DNA from: Bradyrhizobium huanghuaihaiense
GTDB lineage: Bacteria > Pseudomonadota > Alphaproteobacteria > Rhizobiales > Xanthobacteraceae
DNA: 64,000 nucleotides
Assembly (NCBI RefSeq): GCF_007830635.1
Contig: NZ_VLLA01000016.1
Coordinates: forward strand, 124,001 to 188,000
Reading direction: 5' to 3'
Shown here: piece by piece, positions 32,305 to 40,992 of the stretch
How the letters are laid out: every line of letters starts with the position of its first letter
How positions within the stretch are numbered: the first letter of the stretch is position 1
Notes under the pieces: model-generated
What the model was told of the DNA's origin: nothing
The model's input: the letters and a program-made list of their open reading frames with translations, nothing else
The model's database searches: none
Made by a program: the position numbers and the translations under genes

Positions 32305-33386
32305 TGGCCATGCCCATGGAATCCCCGATCAGCTTCACCAATGTCGGCAAGATCAGGTGGTGGCAGCGCGGCATCTTCGCCTCCCAGACCGGCTACGTCC
32401 TGCTGGCGCTGGCGGTGCTGCTGGTGATCATGCATTTCGCCAGCCCGTACTTCTTCACCCAAGGCAACATCCAGAACGTGGCGAAGAACTTCTCGTTCAT
32501 CGCCATCGCCACACTCGGCGTCACCTTCGTGATCATCATCGGCGGTATCGACCTCTCGGTCGGCTCGATGATGTGCTTCTCGGCCATGATCACCTCGATG
32601 GTGATGACCGAGCTGTCGACGCCGGGCGGGCTCGGCGCCTCGCTGTTCGTGCACATGGCGGCCGACGGCAAGACCGTGCTCGCCAACGTGCCCGGCCTGA
32701 TCCTGCTGGTCTCGATCCTCGCCGGCCTCGGCGTCGCGCTGATCGCCGGCCTCGTCAACGGCTTCTGCATCGCCGTGCTTGGCCTGTCGCCCTTCGTCAC
32801 CACGCTCGGCATGCTCTCGATCGTGCGCGGGCTCGGCTATGTCGTCTCCAATGGCCGCGGCAGTTTCCCGGGCGGGCCCGATGCCGATTATTTCTATGCG
32901 CTCACCTCCGGCGACGTGCTCGGCGTGCCCGCGCCTTTCATCTATCTCGTGATCCTCGCACTGACGATGGCCGTGGTGCTGCACCACACCTCGTTCGGCC
33001 GCCACGTCTTCGCGCTCGGCGGCAACGAGAAGGCGGCAGAGCTGACCGGCATCCCGGTGGTGCGGGTGAAGATCGAGGTCTATGTGATCTGCGCGCTCGC
33101 CGCGGGGCTCCAGGGCATCATCATCTCCGGCTGGCTCGGATCGGCGCCGGCCAACATGGCGACCTCCTACGAGCTCAACGTGATCGCGGCCGCCGTGATC
33201 GGCGGCGCCAATCTCGCCGGCGGCATCGGCGGCCCGCTCGGGGCCATCGTCGGCTGCGTGCTGCTGGAAGTGATCCGCAACGGCCTCGTGCTGGCGCAGG
33301 TCTCCTCCTACTGGCAGCAGACGCTGGTGGGCGTGATCATCATCCTGGCCGTGCTGGTCGATCGCATCCGCTCGCGGATGACCTGA
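32304..33386 (+). CDS. Sugar ABC transporter permease (RbsC/FrcC family)
   Basis: A 360-residue inner-membrane protein with about ten TM segments. Family hallmarks are FIAIATLGVTFVIIIGGIDLSVGSMM (near 65-95), GLVNGFCIAVLGLSPFVTTLGMLSIVRGLGYV and the EAA-like NEKAAELTGIPVVRVKIEVY, followed by GGANLAGGIGGPLGAIVGCVLL. ATG 32304 overlaps the ATPase stop. Confidence 0.9.
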   Translation: MAMPMESPISFTNVGKIRWWQRGIFASQTGYVLLALAVLLVIMHFASPYFFTQGNIQNVAKNFSFIAIATLGVTFVIIIGGIDLSVGSMMCFSAMITSMVMTELSTPGGLGASLFVHMAADGKTVLANVPGLILLVSILAGLGVALIAGLVNGFCIAVLGLSPFVTTLGMLSIVRGLGYVVSNGRGSFPGGPDADYFYALTSGDVLGVPAPFIYLVILALTMAVVLHHTSFGRHVFALGGNEKAAELTGIPVVRVKIEVYVICALAAGLQGIIISGWLGSAPANMATSYELNVIAAAVIGGANLAGGIGGPLGAIVGCVLLEVIRNGLVLAQVSSYWQQTLVGVIIILAVLVDRIRSRMT

Positions 33387-33480
33387 CGTGACGTCGCTTC
33401 GGGAAGGCAACGAAAATGCCGCCTGTCCGCTTCCCGGACGCTTTTGAGAGGATGGGCACCAAACAAGGGTGGAGGAGACA

Positions 33481-34413
33481 ATGAGGAAACTGCTTCTGGC
33501 CGGTATCGCCGTTGCGATGATGGCAACGCCGGCGTTCGCCGCGAACTACCGCTTCGTGATCGTGCCCAAGGCGATGAACAATCCGTTCTTCGACTTTGCG
33601 CGCGACGGCTGTCTGAAGCGCGCCAAGGAGCTCGGCAATATCGAGTGCATCTACAAGGGGCCGGTCGAGCACGAGCCGGCTACGCAGGCGCAGATCATCC
33701 AGGACTTCGTCACCCAGAAGGTCGACGGCCTCGCCATATCGGTCGCCGACGTCGCGGCCATGACCAAGTCGATCGAGGCGGCGACCGCGGCCGGCATTCC
33801 CGTCATCACCTTCGATGCGGATGCGCCGGGCTCCAAGCGCATCGCCTATATCGGCACCAACAACAAGGAGTTCGGCGTCGCGCTCGGCAAGGAATTGCTG
33901 AAGCTGCGGCCCGACGGCGGCAAATACGCGATGGTCTCGGGCGGTCCCGGCGCCAAGAACCTCGCCGAGCGCGTCGACGGCGTGCGCGAGGCGCTGAAGG
34001 GCTCGAAATGGACCGAGGTCGCGGGCTCCCCGACCTTCTGCAACGACGATCCCGCGCTCGCGGTCCAGCAGATGACGGACATGCGCACCGCAACGCCCGA
34101 TCTCGCCGCCATCGTGCCCATCGGCGGCTGGCCGATGTTCGCTCCTGAAGGCTTCAAGGCCTTCGCCTCCAGGAACAAGAAGGACATCGATTCCGGCAAG
34201 TTCACGCTGGTCGTCGCCGACACGCTGAAGATGCAGCTCGAGCTGCTGCGTGACGGCTATGCCAATGCGCTGGTCGGCCAGCGTCCGTTCGAGATGGGCG
34301 AGAAGGCGATGGACACGCTGCTCGCCATCAAGAAGGGCGAGAAGGTGCCGGAGATCGTCTACACCGGCCTCGATCTCGTCACCAAGGACAACGTCGCGCA
34401 GATGCTGAAGTAG
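33481..34413 (+). CDS. Sugar ABC transporter periplasmic binding protein
   Basis: A 310-residue class I binding protein with signal peptide MRKLLLAGIAVAMMATPAFAA. The mature domain opens YRFVIVPKAMNNPFFDFARDGCLKRA and contains QIIQDFVTQKVDGLAISVAD, GIPVITFDADAPGSKRIAYIGTNN and VPIGGWPMFAPEG. It belongs to the ribose/xylose/fructose group; the sugar cannot be read from sequence alone. ATG 33481 follows GGAGGAG. The operon order is kinase, isomerase, ATPase, permease, binding protein. Confidence 0.88.
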   Translation: MRKLLLAGIAVAMMATPAFAANYRFVIVPKAMNNPFFDFARDGCLKRAKELGNIECIYKGPVEHEPATQAQIIQDFVTQKVDGLAISVADVAAMTKSIEAATAAGIPVITFDADAPGSKRIAYIGTNNKEFGVALGKELLKLRPDGGKYAMVSGGPGAKNLAERVDGVREALKGSKWTEVAGSPTFCNDDPALAVQQMTDMRTATPDLAAIVPIGGWPMFAPEGFKAFASRNKKDIDSGKFTLVVADTLKMQLELLRDGYANALVGQRPFEMGEKAMDTLLAIKKGEKVPEIVYTGLDLVTKDNVAQMLK

Positions 34414-34442
34414 GAGCGCCACCAGCCCCGCGCTCCTGCGTG

Positions 34443-34476
34443 CCTCTCCCGCTTGCGCTTGCCGCAAGCGGGAGAG
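34443..34476. repeat. CTCTCCC palindrome, short copy
   Basis: Arms CTCTCCCGCTTGCG and CGCAAGCGGGAGAG. It separates the transport genes from the oxidoreductase/lactonase pair and may attenuate transcription. Confidence 0.65.
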
Positions 34477-34513
34477 ATGATGTTTGGACTGCTGGAATGA
34501 AGACTGTAAGGCA

Positions 34514-35497
34514 ATGGGAATGAAACGCTCGCGGCTCGGCTCTCTCGACGTCACCTCAATCGGCCTCGGTTCCGCACCGCTCGGCGGGCTGTTTGCGCCT
34601 GTCAGCGATGCCGATGCGGAGGCGACCCTCGCGAGAGCCTGGGCGCTCGGCGTCCGCTTCTTCGACACCGCCCCGCTCTACGGCTTTGGCCTCGCGGAGC
34701 GGCGGCTTGGCGCGTTCCTGCGACGACAACCGCGCGAGTCCTATGCCATCTCGACCAAGGTCGGCCGCCTGCTGCGCGCCCCCGATGGCGGCGCCGCCGA
34801 GGACGAACACTACAAGGGCACGCCGCGCGAGCGGCCGGTGTTCGATTTCAGCTATGACGGTGTGATGCGCTCGGTCGAGGAGAGCCTTGCCCGCCTCGGG
34901 CTCGACCGCGTCGACGTCCTGCTCGTGCACGATCCCGACGATCACTATGACCAGGCCGTCGCCGGTGCCTTCCGCGCGCTCCAGCGCCTGCGCAGTGACG
35001 GCACCGTCAAGGCGATCGGCGCCGGCATGAACCAGTCGGAGATGCCGGTGCGCTTCGCCGAGGCCGTACCCGTCGACTGCTTCCTGCTCGCCGGGCGCTA
35101 CACGCTGCTCGACCAGGGCGCGCTGGATGCGCTGTTTCCAGTCTGTCAGGCCGGGAATATCGGCATCCTGCTCGGCGGCATCTACAACAGCGGCATCCTG
35201 GCCAATCCGCACGCGGGCGCGAAGTTCAATTATCAGGATGCCGATGCGGCGCTCGTCGCGCGCGCGCTCGCGCTCGACGAGCTCTGCCGCAAGCACGGCA
35301 CCGAGCTGAAAGCCGCCGCGCTGCAGTTCTGCATGGCCCATCCGGCGGTGACCGTTGCGGTGATGGGCGCGCGCAATGCCGCCGAGGTCGCCGACAACAT
35401 CGCGATGTCGGAAAAGACCGTGCCGGCGGCGTTCTGGCAGGAACTGCGCGCGCGAAACCTCGTCGACGCGCGGGCGCCGCTACCGGATGGGGCGTAA
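34514..35497 (+). CDS. Aldo/keto reductase, L-fucose / D-threo-aldose 1-dehydrogenase type
   Basis: A 327-residue AKR with the catalytic tetrad visible: FFDTAPLYGFGLAERRLG (Asp and Tyr), ISTKVGRLLRA (Lys) and DVLLVHDPDDH (His). The opening LGSLDVTSIGLGSAPLGGLF and GILLGGIYNSGILAN are characteristic of D-threo-aldose (L-fucose) dehydrogenases, which oxidise L-fucose, D-arabinose or L-xylose to the lactone with NAD(P)+. The gene is followed after 3 bp by a lactonase-type amidohydrolase, forming an oxidative pair. ATG 34514 chosen for its GTAAGG. Confidence 0.8.
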   Translation: MGMKRSRLGSLDVTSIGLGSAPLGGLFAPVSDADAEATLARAWALGVRFFDTAPLYGFGLAERRLGAFLRRQPRESYAISTKVGRLLRAPDGGAAEDEHYKGTPRERPVFDFSYDGVMRSVEESLARLGLDRVDVLLVHDPDDHYDQAVAGAFRALQRLRSDGTVKAIGAGMNQSEMPVRFAEAVPVDCFLLAGRYTLLDQGALDALFPVCQAGNIGILLGGIYNSGILANPHAGAKFNYQDADAALVARALALDELCRKHGTELKAAALQFCMAHPAVTVAVMGARNAAEVADNIAMSEKTVPAAFWQELRARNLVDARAPLPDGA

Positions 35498-35500
35498 GGC

Positions 35501-36349
35501 ATGATCATCGACGCCCATCAGCATTTCTGGGACCCCGCACGCGCCGACTATCCCTGGATGGACGCGCCCGAGCTGTCACCGATCCGCCGCGCCTTCGGCC
35601 CCGCCGATCTCGCGCCGCTGCTAGAGGCGAACGGAATCGACGCCAGCATCGTCGTGCAGTGCCGCTCCGCGCTGGAGGAGACCGAAGAATTCTTGCGGAT
35701 CGCGCACGAAAACCCCTTTGTCATCGGCGTCGTCGGCTGGGTGGATCTGACCGACGGCGACCTCGGCGACACGCTCGACCGGTTGCGCGCGCTGCCCGGC
35801 GGTGCCAAGCTGGTCGGAATCCGCCATCAGGTCCACGATGAGCTTGATGCGGATTGGCTGCTGCGCGAAGACGTCCAGCGCGGCCTCACCGCGGTGTTCG
35901 CCCGCGATCTCGCCTACGACTTCCTCGTCCGCACCCGCGAGCTACCCGCCGCGATCGCAACCGCGCAGGCCTTTCCGCAAGCGCGCTTTGTCCTCGACCA
36001 CGCCGCCAAGCCGCCGATCGCCGACGGCGGCAGCGACGAATGGACCGACCGCATGGCAGCGCTGGCTGCCTGCGGCAATGTCTGGTGCAAGATCTCCGGG
36101 TTGGCGACGGAGGCGACGTGGGACGATTGGGATGCAGAGCGACTGCTGCCGTTCGTGGCGCACGCGGCAAAATGTTTCGGCGAGGACCGCCTGATCTTCG
36201 GCTCGGACTGGCCGGTGTGCCTGCTCGCCGGCAGCTACGGCGACATCAAGCGCGCGCTGGAGGCGTGTCTGGCGAAGCTCGGGCCGAATGTGCGCGAGAA
36301 GGCGTTCGGGGTGAATGCGAAGGCGGCGTATCGGTTGCGAGTCGCATAA
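35501..36349 (+). CDS. Amidohydrolase-2 family sugar lactonase
   Basis: A 282-residue TIM-barrel hydrolase of the L-fuconolactonase / L-rhamnonolactonase group (COG3618). Seen are MIIDAHQHFWDP..ADYPWM (metal-site His7, His9), DASIVVQCRSALEETEEFL, GIRHQVHDELD, FVLDHAAKPPI, WCKISGLATEA and LIFGSDWPVCLLAGSY. With the preceding dehydrogenase it would convert an aldose to its aldonate. It ends the operon; downstream is a palindromic repeat and a convergent gene. Confidence 0.8.
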   Translation: MIIDAHQHFWDPARADYPWMDAPELSPIRRAFGPADLAPLLEANGIDASIVVQCRSALEETEEFLRIAHENPFVIGVVGWVDLTDGDLGDTLDRLRALPGGAKLVGIRHQVHDELDADWLLREDVQRGLTAVFARDLAYDFLVRTRELPAAIATAQAFPQARFVLDHAAKPPIADGGSDEWTDRMAALAACGNVWCKISGLATEATWDDWDAERLLPFVAHAAKCFGEDRLIFGSDWPVCLLAGSYGDIKRALEACLAKLGPNVREKAFGVNAKAAYRLRVA

Positions 36350-36376
36350 AGCGAAGCTCGCGCCTAACCAAAAGGT

Positions 36377-36506
36377 GTCGTCCCGGCGAAGGCCGGGACC
36401 CATACCGCGTGATTTATCGGGTTGCCCACGGTAGGGGTACCGAACTTCTAATCTTCGTCAAACCACTCCCTGTGGTTATGGGTCCCGGCCTTCGCCGGGA
36501 CGACGA
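36377..36506. repeat. GTCGTCCCGGCGAAGGCCGGGAC repeat pair
   Basis: Two inverted copies of a small palindrome, GTCCCGGC..GCCGGGAC, bracket 70 bp so the whole element is itself inverted. A diverged member with GTCCTGGCGAAAGCCAGGAC arms is at 44943-45064. Confidence 0.8.
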
Positions 36507-36533
36507 CACAGTTTGAGGCGGCTTACTCCCCTC

Positions 36534-36899
36534 TCACGCCCCCGCAGGCACCTGATCCAGAAACCCCGTCACGCTCCTGATCCGCCCGTCCTTCAGCACG
36601 GCGAAATCCGTCCCCTTGATCGGGCTGTCGACGCCGTCAGGACCGAGCCCCCACGAAAAGCGCACATGGTCGCCGTAGCCGTTGGGCTCGCCGATCAGCT
36701 TGAACCTGAAGTCGGGAAAACGCTGCTGCACGCCCGCGATCAACGCGTCGATGCCATCGGGGCCGTCGCCCTTCATCAGCGGATCGACATAGCTCGCATC
36801 CGCCGTCCAGGTCTCGCTCAGCAGCTCGCGCCGGCGGCTCGTCGTGCGCTCGTTCCAGAGATCGATATAGCAGTGGGCGATGGCGGTGTGGTCGGTCAT
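36534..36899 (-). CDS. NTF2-like (SnoaL-type) protein
   Basis: A 121-residue single-domain protein: AIAHCYIDLWNERTTSRRRELL, WTADASYVDPLMKGDGPDGIDALI, FRFKLIGEPNGYGDHVRFSWGLGPDG and IRSVTGFLDQVP. This is the usual cone-shaped NTF2 fold of SnoaL-type isomerase/hydrolase relatives; no catalytic role can be assigned. ATG 36899 follows AGGAG. Confidence 0.8.
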   Translation of the reverse strand: MTDHTAIAHCYIDLWNERTTSRRRELLSETWTADASYVDPLMKGDGPDGIDALIAGVQQRFPDFRFKLIGEPNGYGDHVRFSWGLGPDGVDSPIKGTDFAVLKDGRIRSVTGFLDQVPAGA

Positions 36900-36992
36900 G
36901 TTGCTCTCCTTCGATGACGCCGTGTCCGGCTGTCCCTCACTATCGAAGGTTTGCGCGCGCAGATCGATTACCTCGGAGGTCATCGGCACGTG

Positions 36993-37033
36993 CAAAAAAA
37001 TGAAGCGCGATGATGGCCTCATCGCGCTTCATT
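36993..37033 (-). terminator. Rho-independent terminator of ridA
   Basis: Perfect 15-bp arms AATGAAGCGCGATGA and TCATCGCGCTTCATT with a 5-nt loop. On the minus strand the stem is followed by a T-run (plus-strand A-run 36994-37000). It ends transcription of ridA before the NTF2-like gene. Confidence 0.85.
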
Positions 37034-37057
37034 CGGATGTGTATTGCTTCGCGAAGA

Positions 37058-37408
37058 CTACTTCGCCGCCGTCACCATGATCTCGACGGTGTATTGCGGG
37101 GCCGCCAGCTTGGCTTCGACGGTGGCGCGGGCCGGGGTGTTGCCGGCGGAGACCCAGGCGTCCCACACCGCGTTCATCTCGCCGAACGTCTTCATGTCGG
37201 TGATGTAGATCGTGGCCGAGAGCAGCTTCGACTTGTCGGTGCCGGCCTTGGCGAGATGGCCGTCGATGGTCTTCAGGATGTCCTGGGTCTGCTTGGTCAC
37301 GCTTTCGCCGGCGGCGTTGCTGGCGACGACACCGGCGAGATAGACGGTGTTGCCGTGCACGACGACCTGGCTCATGCGCGGGCCGGTTTCAAAACGCTGA
37401 ATGCTCAT
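37058..37408 (-). CDS. RidA-family (YjgF/YER057c/UK114) protein
   Basis: A 116-residue protein with the family pattern: MSIQRFETGPRMSQVVVHGNTVYLAGVV, TKQTQDILKTIDGHLAKAGTDKSKLL, ATIYITDMKTFGEMNAVWDAWVS and PARATVEAKLAAPQYTVEI, including the conserved Arg that binds the ligand carboxylate. RidA proteins hydrolyse reactive enamine/imine intermediates. ATG 37408 follows AGGAG. An array of three palindromes lies upstream. Confidence 0.88.
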   Translation of the reverse strand: MSIQRFETGPRMSQVVVHGNTVYLAGVVASNAAGESVTKQTQDILKTIDGHLAKAGTDKSKLLSATIYITDMKTFGEMNAVWDAWVSAGNTPARATVEAKLAAPQYTVEIMVTAAK

Positions 37409-37473
37409 TTGGGATCTCCTGGTGGAATGGCGGCCCTGTCTAGCGCAGCGGCCTGCGCCGTGCCACCCCGGGC

Positions 37474-37519
37474 ACGCATGCGTTGCCAGGCACGCATGCG
37501 TTACCTCCGATGCATGCGT
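37474..37519. promoter_or_regulatory. Three evenly spaced 10-bp palindromes upstream of ridA
   Basis: ACGCATGCGT at 37474 and 37492 and ATGCATGCGT at 37510 start exactly 18 bp apart. The first two are perfect palindromes within a 14-bp direct repeat GGCACGCATGCGTT. They lie between the esterase stop and ridA start, both minus strand, where a promoter/operator for ridA is expected. Function inferred only from position and symmetry. Confidence 0.5.
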
Positions 37520-38436
37520 CACGGAAACCGGCTGAAAAACGTCCAGATTGTCTCGGCGCCGTCGATGTCGCTGTTCTGCGGGCCGAGCAGGCTGGCCGCA
37601 ACCCTCGGGAAACGGGCATCGGGCGAGAACCCGGGCATGCGATGACCGCCATGGTTGACGCGATAGAGCACGACGTCGTGCCCGGTCGGGCAGCGCGACG
37701 TGACCTGCGTGACCGTGGACTGGTCCGCGGGATTCTTGTCAGGCAGATCGACGGTGGCCGCATCGTCTGACTCGCAGCCATTGAGCTTGCGCCAGAATTC
37801 CAGCGTCTCGTCGGTCGACCAGAACCCGTCTGCGGCAAAATAGCTCGATCCGCGGCCGCCGGCATAGGGGACCAGTGGGTCGGCCGTGCCGTTCATGAGC
37901 AATATCGGCAGCGGCCGCGACGGATGGCAGGTGACGGCGGCCTCGTCGGTGAGGTTCATGACCACGCTGGCGCCGGCAGCGAACAGATCGGCGCGCGCAC
38001 AGAGAAGCGTCATCGCCATGGCGCCGCCATTGGAGATGCCGGCGACATAGACGCGCTTCGGGTCAGCGGTGCCGTTCGCCAGCAGCTTCTCGACGAGCTT
38101 TGTGATGAAGGCGATGTCGTCGGTGCCGTCGGGCGGGCCGCGGAGCGCGGGTCCCGCCTTGGTCCGCGCATCGGCCCAGGCATGGTTGAGGCCATCAGGG
38201 AATGCCACGGCAAAGCCTTCACGTTTTGCGACCTGCGGCCACGCCGTCCGCGCGATCATGTCGGCGCCGCGCTGGGTCTTGCCATGCAGCACGACCACCA
38301 GCGGCACGAGTCTCTTCGCCGGCAGTTGCAAGGTGTAGGAGCGCTTCACGCCGTTGACGTCGATGACGTCGGCGGATGCGACCGAGGCTGCGGTCAATGC
38401 CGCAAGAAACATCCCGATCTGCATCCACCGCCGCAT
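37519..38436 (-). CDS. Exported PHB depolymerase/feruloyl esterase-family hydrolase
   Basis: A 305-residue alpha/beta hydrolase with signal peptide MRRWMQIGMFLAALTAASVASA. The nucleophile elbow is VAGISNGGAM (Ser near 146), the oxyanion segment PLVVVLHGKTQRGADM, the Asp region MNGTADPLVPYAG and the His in YRVNHGGHRMPG. This is the LpqC/PHB-depolymerase family of secreted esterases (COG3509). It starts 3 bp after the flavoprotein gene's stop, so the two are probably co-transcribed. Confidence 0.85.
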   Translation of the reverse strand: MRRWMQIGMFLAALTAASVASADVIDVNGVKRSYTLQLPAKRLVPLVVVLHGKTQRGADMIARTAWPQVAKREGFAVAFPDGLNHAWADARTKAGPALRGPPDGTDDIAFITKLVEKLLANGTADPKRVYVAGISNGGAMAMTLLCARADLFAAGASVVMNLTDEAAVTCHPSRPLPILLMNGTADPLVPYAGGRGSSYFAADGFWSTDETLEFWRKLNGCESDDAATVDLPDKNPADQSTVTQVTSRCPTGHDVVLYRVNHGGHRMPGFSPDARFPRVAASLLGPQNSDIDGAETIWTFFSRFP

Positions 38437-38439
38437 GAG

Positions 38440-40098
38440 CTATCCCACCGCTTTCGCCGCCGCACGGCCGGCATTGCGGCCCGAGAACAGGCAGCCGCCG
38501 AGGAAGGTGCCCTCCAGCGAACGATAGCCGTGCACGCCGCCGCCGCCGAAGCCCGCGGCTTCGCCGACCGCATAGAGGCCCGGGATGACCCGTCCCTCCT
38601 CGCCGAACACGCGCGAGTCGAGATCGGTCTCGAAACCGCCCAGCGTCTTGCGGGTGAGAATGTTGAGCTTCACCGCGATCAGCGGCCCCTGCGCGGGATC
38701 GAGGATGCGGTGCGGGGCGGCGGTGCGGATCAGCCTGTCGCCGATATAGCGCCGCGCATTGTGGATGTTCATGACCTGCGCATCCTTGACGTAAGGATTG
38801 GCGATCTCGCGGTCGCGCGCCTCGATCTGCATTTTGATGTGCTCGAGCCTGAGCAGGTCGTTGCCGGCAAGCTTGTTCATCTCCGCCACAAGGTCCTCGA
38901 TCCTGTCGCGCACGATGAAGTCGATACCATGGCTTTTGAAGGCCTCGACCGGCGCGGGGGCGCCCTTGTTGGTGGCGCGGCGCAAGGTCATGCGCCAGCT
39001 CTTGCCGGTCAGGTCGGGGTTCTGCTCCGAGCCCGACAGCGCAAACTCCTTCTTGATGATGCTCTGGGTCAGGATGAACCAGGAATAATCATAGCCGGTC
39101 GACATGATGTATTTGAGCTGGCCGAGCGTGTCGGAGCCGGGGAACAGCGGCGCCGGCAGCCGTGTGCCGGTGGCGTCGAACCACATCGACGAAGGCCCAG
39201 GCAGGATGCGGATGCCGTGGCGCGGCCAGATCGGTGACCAGTTCTGGATGCCCTCGACATAGTGCCACATGCGGTCGCGGTTGATCAGGCGCGCACCGGT
39301 CCTTTCGGTGATGCCGATCATGCGGCCGTCGACATGTTCGGGCACGCCGGAGATCATGAACTTCGGCGGTTCACCGAGCCGCTTCGGCCAGTTCGCGCGC
39401 ACCAGATCGTGATTGCCGCCGATGCCGCCGGACGCAACGATCACGGCCTGCGCCTTCAGCGCGAACTCGCCGACGACGTTGCGCGACGAGCTCTTGCCGC
39501 GCTCCACATTGTCGGGCGCTAGGACGGCGCCGCTGACGCCGTCCACGGTGCCGTTGGTGATGGTGAGCGCATCGACGCGGTGACGGAACTTGAAGGTGAG
39601 GCGGCCGCTCTTCATCGCCTCGCGCGCGCGGCGCTCGAACGGCTCGACGATGCCGGGCCCGGTGCCCCAGGTGACGTGGAAGCGCGGCACCGAATTGCCG
39701 TGGCCCATCGCGTCATAGCCGCCGCGCTCGGCCCAGCCGACCACGGGGAAGATGCGATGGCCCATCGCGCGCAGCCAGTCGCGCTTCTCGCCGGCGGCGA
39801 AGGCGACATAGGCCTCGGCCCATTTGCGCGGCCAAAAGTCCTCGTCGCGGTCGAAGCCGGCGGTGCCGAGCCAGTCCTGCATCGCGAGCTCGAACGAGTC
39901 CTTGATGCCGAGCCGGCGCTGCTCCGGCGAATCGACCAGGAACAATCCGCCGAATGACCAGAATGCCTGGCCACCGATCGACTGCTCGCCTTCCTGGTCC
40001 ACCACGATCACGCGCTTGCCCGCATCCGCAATCTCGGTCGCGGCGACGAGGCCCGACAGTCCCGCGCCGACGACGATGACGTCTGTTTCCTCAGCCAT
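38440..40098 (-). CDS. FAD-binding dehydrogenase (fumarate reductase/ketosteroid dehydrogenase-like)
   Basis: A 552-residue flavoprotein. The N-terminal dinucleotide fold is TDVIVVGAGLSGLVAATEIADAGKRVIVVDQE (5-37). A second GG region reads AVIVASGGIGGNHDLVRANWP, and the C-terminal FAD segment is VIPGLYAVGEAAGFGGGGVHGYRSLEGTFLGGCLFSGRNAG. It belongs to the large putative FAD-binding dehydrogenase group related to 3-ketosteroid dehydrogenases and fumarate reductases. The substrate is unknown. No signal peptide, so cytoplasmic. Confidence 0.85.
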   Translation of the reverse strand: MAEETDVIVVGAGLSGLVAATEIADAGKRVIVVDQEGEQSIGGQAFWSFGGLFLVDSPEQRRLGIKDSFELAMQDWLGTAGFDRDEDFWPRKWAEAYVAFAAGEKRDWLRAMGHRIFPVVGWAERGGYDAMGHGNSVPRFHVTWGTGPGIVEPFERRAREAMKSGRLTFKFRHRVDALTITNGTVDGVSGAVLAPDNVERGKSSSRNVVGEFALKAQAVIVASGGIGGNHDLVRANWPKRLGEPPKFMISGVPEHVDGRMIGITERTGARLINRDRMWHYVEGIQNWSPIWPRHGIRILPGPSSMWFDATGTRLPAPLFPGSDTLGQLKYIMSTGYDYSWFILTQSIIKKEFALSGSEQNPDLTGKSWRMTLRRATNKGAPAPVEAFKSHGIDFIVRDRIEDLVAEMNKLAGNDLLRLEHIKMQIEARDREIANPYVKDAQVMNIHNARRYIGDRLIRTAAPHRILDPAQGPLIAVKLNILTRKTLGGFETDLDSRVFGEEGRVIPGLYAVGEAAGFGGGGVHGYRSLEGTFLGGCLFSGRNAGRAAAKAVG

Positions 40099-40361
40099 GC
40101 GCTTCCCCCTCCATGAGTTCCCCTGTAGTTGCCCGGATTGAAGCCAGCGGTCGTAACTGAGATCAAGGGCGTGGCGCGTAAGACCTCGTTAACTTGTTCC
40201 ACTTTGGGATAGAGACCGGCCGGGTGCAGCGCCGACGCAACACTGGATTTGAATTTGTTTTGATCAAGCCGGCCTGCCTAGACAAAACCTTGGTTACGAC
40301 GGACGCTAGCACTGCATCACCACCTGACACGCAGATTCGAATTCGACTGGGGCGGGGGACA

Positions 40362-40883
40362 ATGAAGTTTCTGACGGGGTTGCTCGCGGCGGTTCTCTTG
40401 ATCGCGGGCATGGGGGCTTCTCACGCGGTGGTTCGGATCGCGGATGACCGCGGTGGCCGGATTGGAACCTACGTCGACAGATACCAGGACCTCAGGCAAT
40501 CGGGCGAGACCGTCATCATCGACGGCCTCTGCGCCTCGGCCTGCACCATCGTCCTCGGCGCCATCCCGCACGACCGCATCTGCGTGACCTCGAGCGCGAC
40601 GCTCGGCTTCCACGCCGCCTGGGATTTCGGCGCCAATGGCCGCGCCATCACCAATCCCGAAGCGACCCAGATGCTCTATGCGATGTATCCGTCGCAGGTG
40701 AAGCGCTGGATCGCGCAGCGCGGCGGCCTGACCCCGCATATGCTGTTCCTGAGGGGCAAGCAGCTGCAGGCCATGTACAAGCCCTGCTACATGGACGCCC
40801 AGGCTTCGGCGATCAGGCCGGCACGCCGGACCCTCCCGCAACCGGAGCAGGTCGAGTCGGCCCGGGGCCAGCTGCTTCACTGA
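40362..40883 (+). CDS. Exported ClpP/crotonase-fold-like protein
   Basis: A 173-residue protein with signal peptide MKFLTGLLAAVLLIAGMGASHA. The mature part looks like a small ClpP-like fold: RYQDLRQSGETVIIDGLCASACTIVLGAIP, in which Ser59 of CASACT and His84 of LGFHAAWD would be the Ser/His pair, with Cys57 and Cys61 nearby. Similar small secreted proteins are common in Bradyrhizobium and uncharacterised. ATG 40362 has GGGGGAC upstream; an upstream in-frame extension lacks a signal peptide. Confidence 0.65.
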   Translation: MKFLTGLLAAVLLIAGMGASHAVVRIADDRGGRIGTYVDRYQDLRQSGETVIIDGLCASACTIVLGAIPHDRICVTSSATLGFHAAWDFGANGRAITNPEATQMLYAMYPSQVKRWIAQRGGLTPHMLFLRGKQLQAMYKPCYMDAQASAIRPARRTLPQPEQVESARGQLLH

Positions 40884-40992
40884 CACCACGGGCATGACGG
40901 GATCGTTGAGCCCGTCAGCGGCGCCTTGCCCGCCGGCGGGCTAAAGCCTATCTGAAAGCCTGGGAACCGGGGCCTTCGCCCCCAAATTTGTC

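Noticed and set aside
28756..34413. Calling the ABC transporter XylFGH
   Set aside because: The ATPase has one domain rather than two as in XylG, and the sugar cannot be read from the binding protein, so no xyl symbols were given.
36377..36506. CRISPR-like repeat-spacer
   Set aside because: Two inverted, not direct, copies and only one interval; fits a palindromic intergenic repeat.
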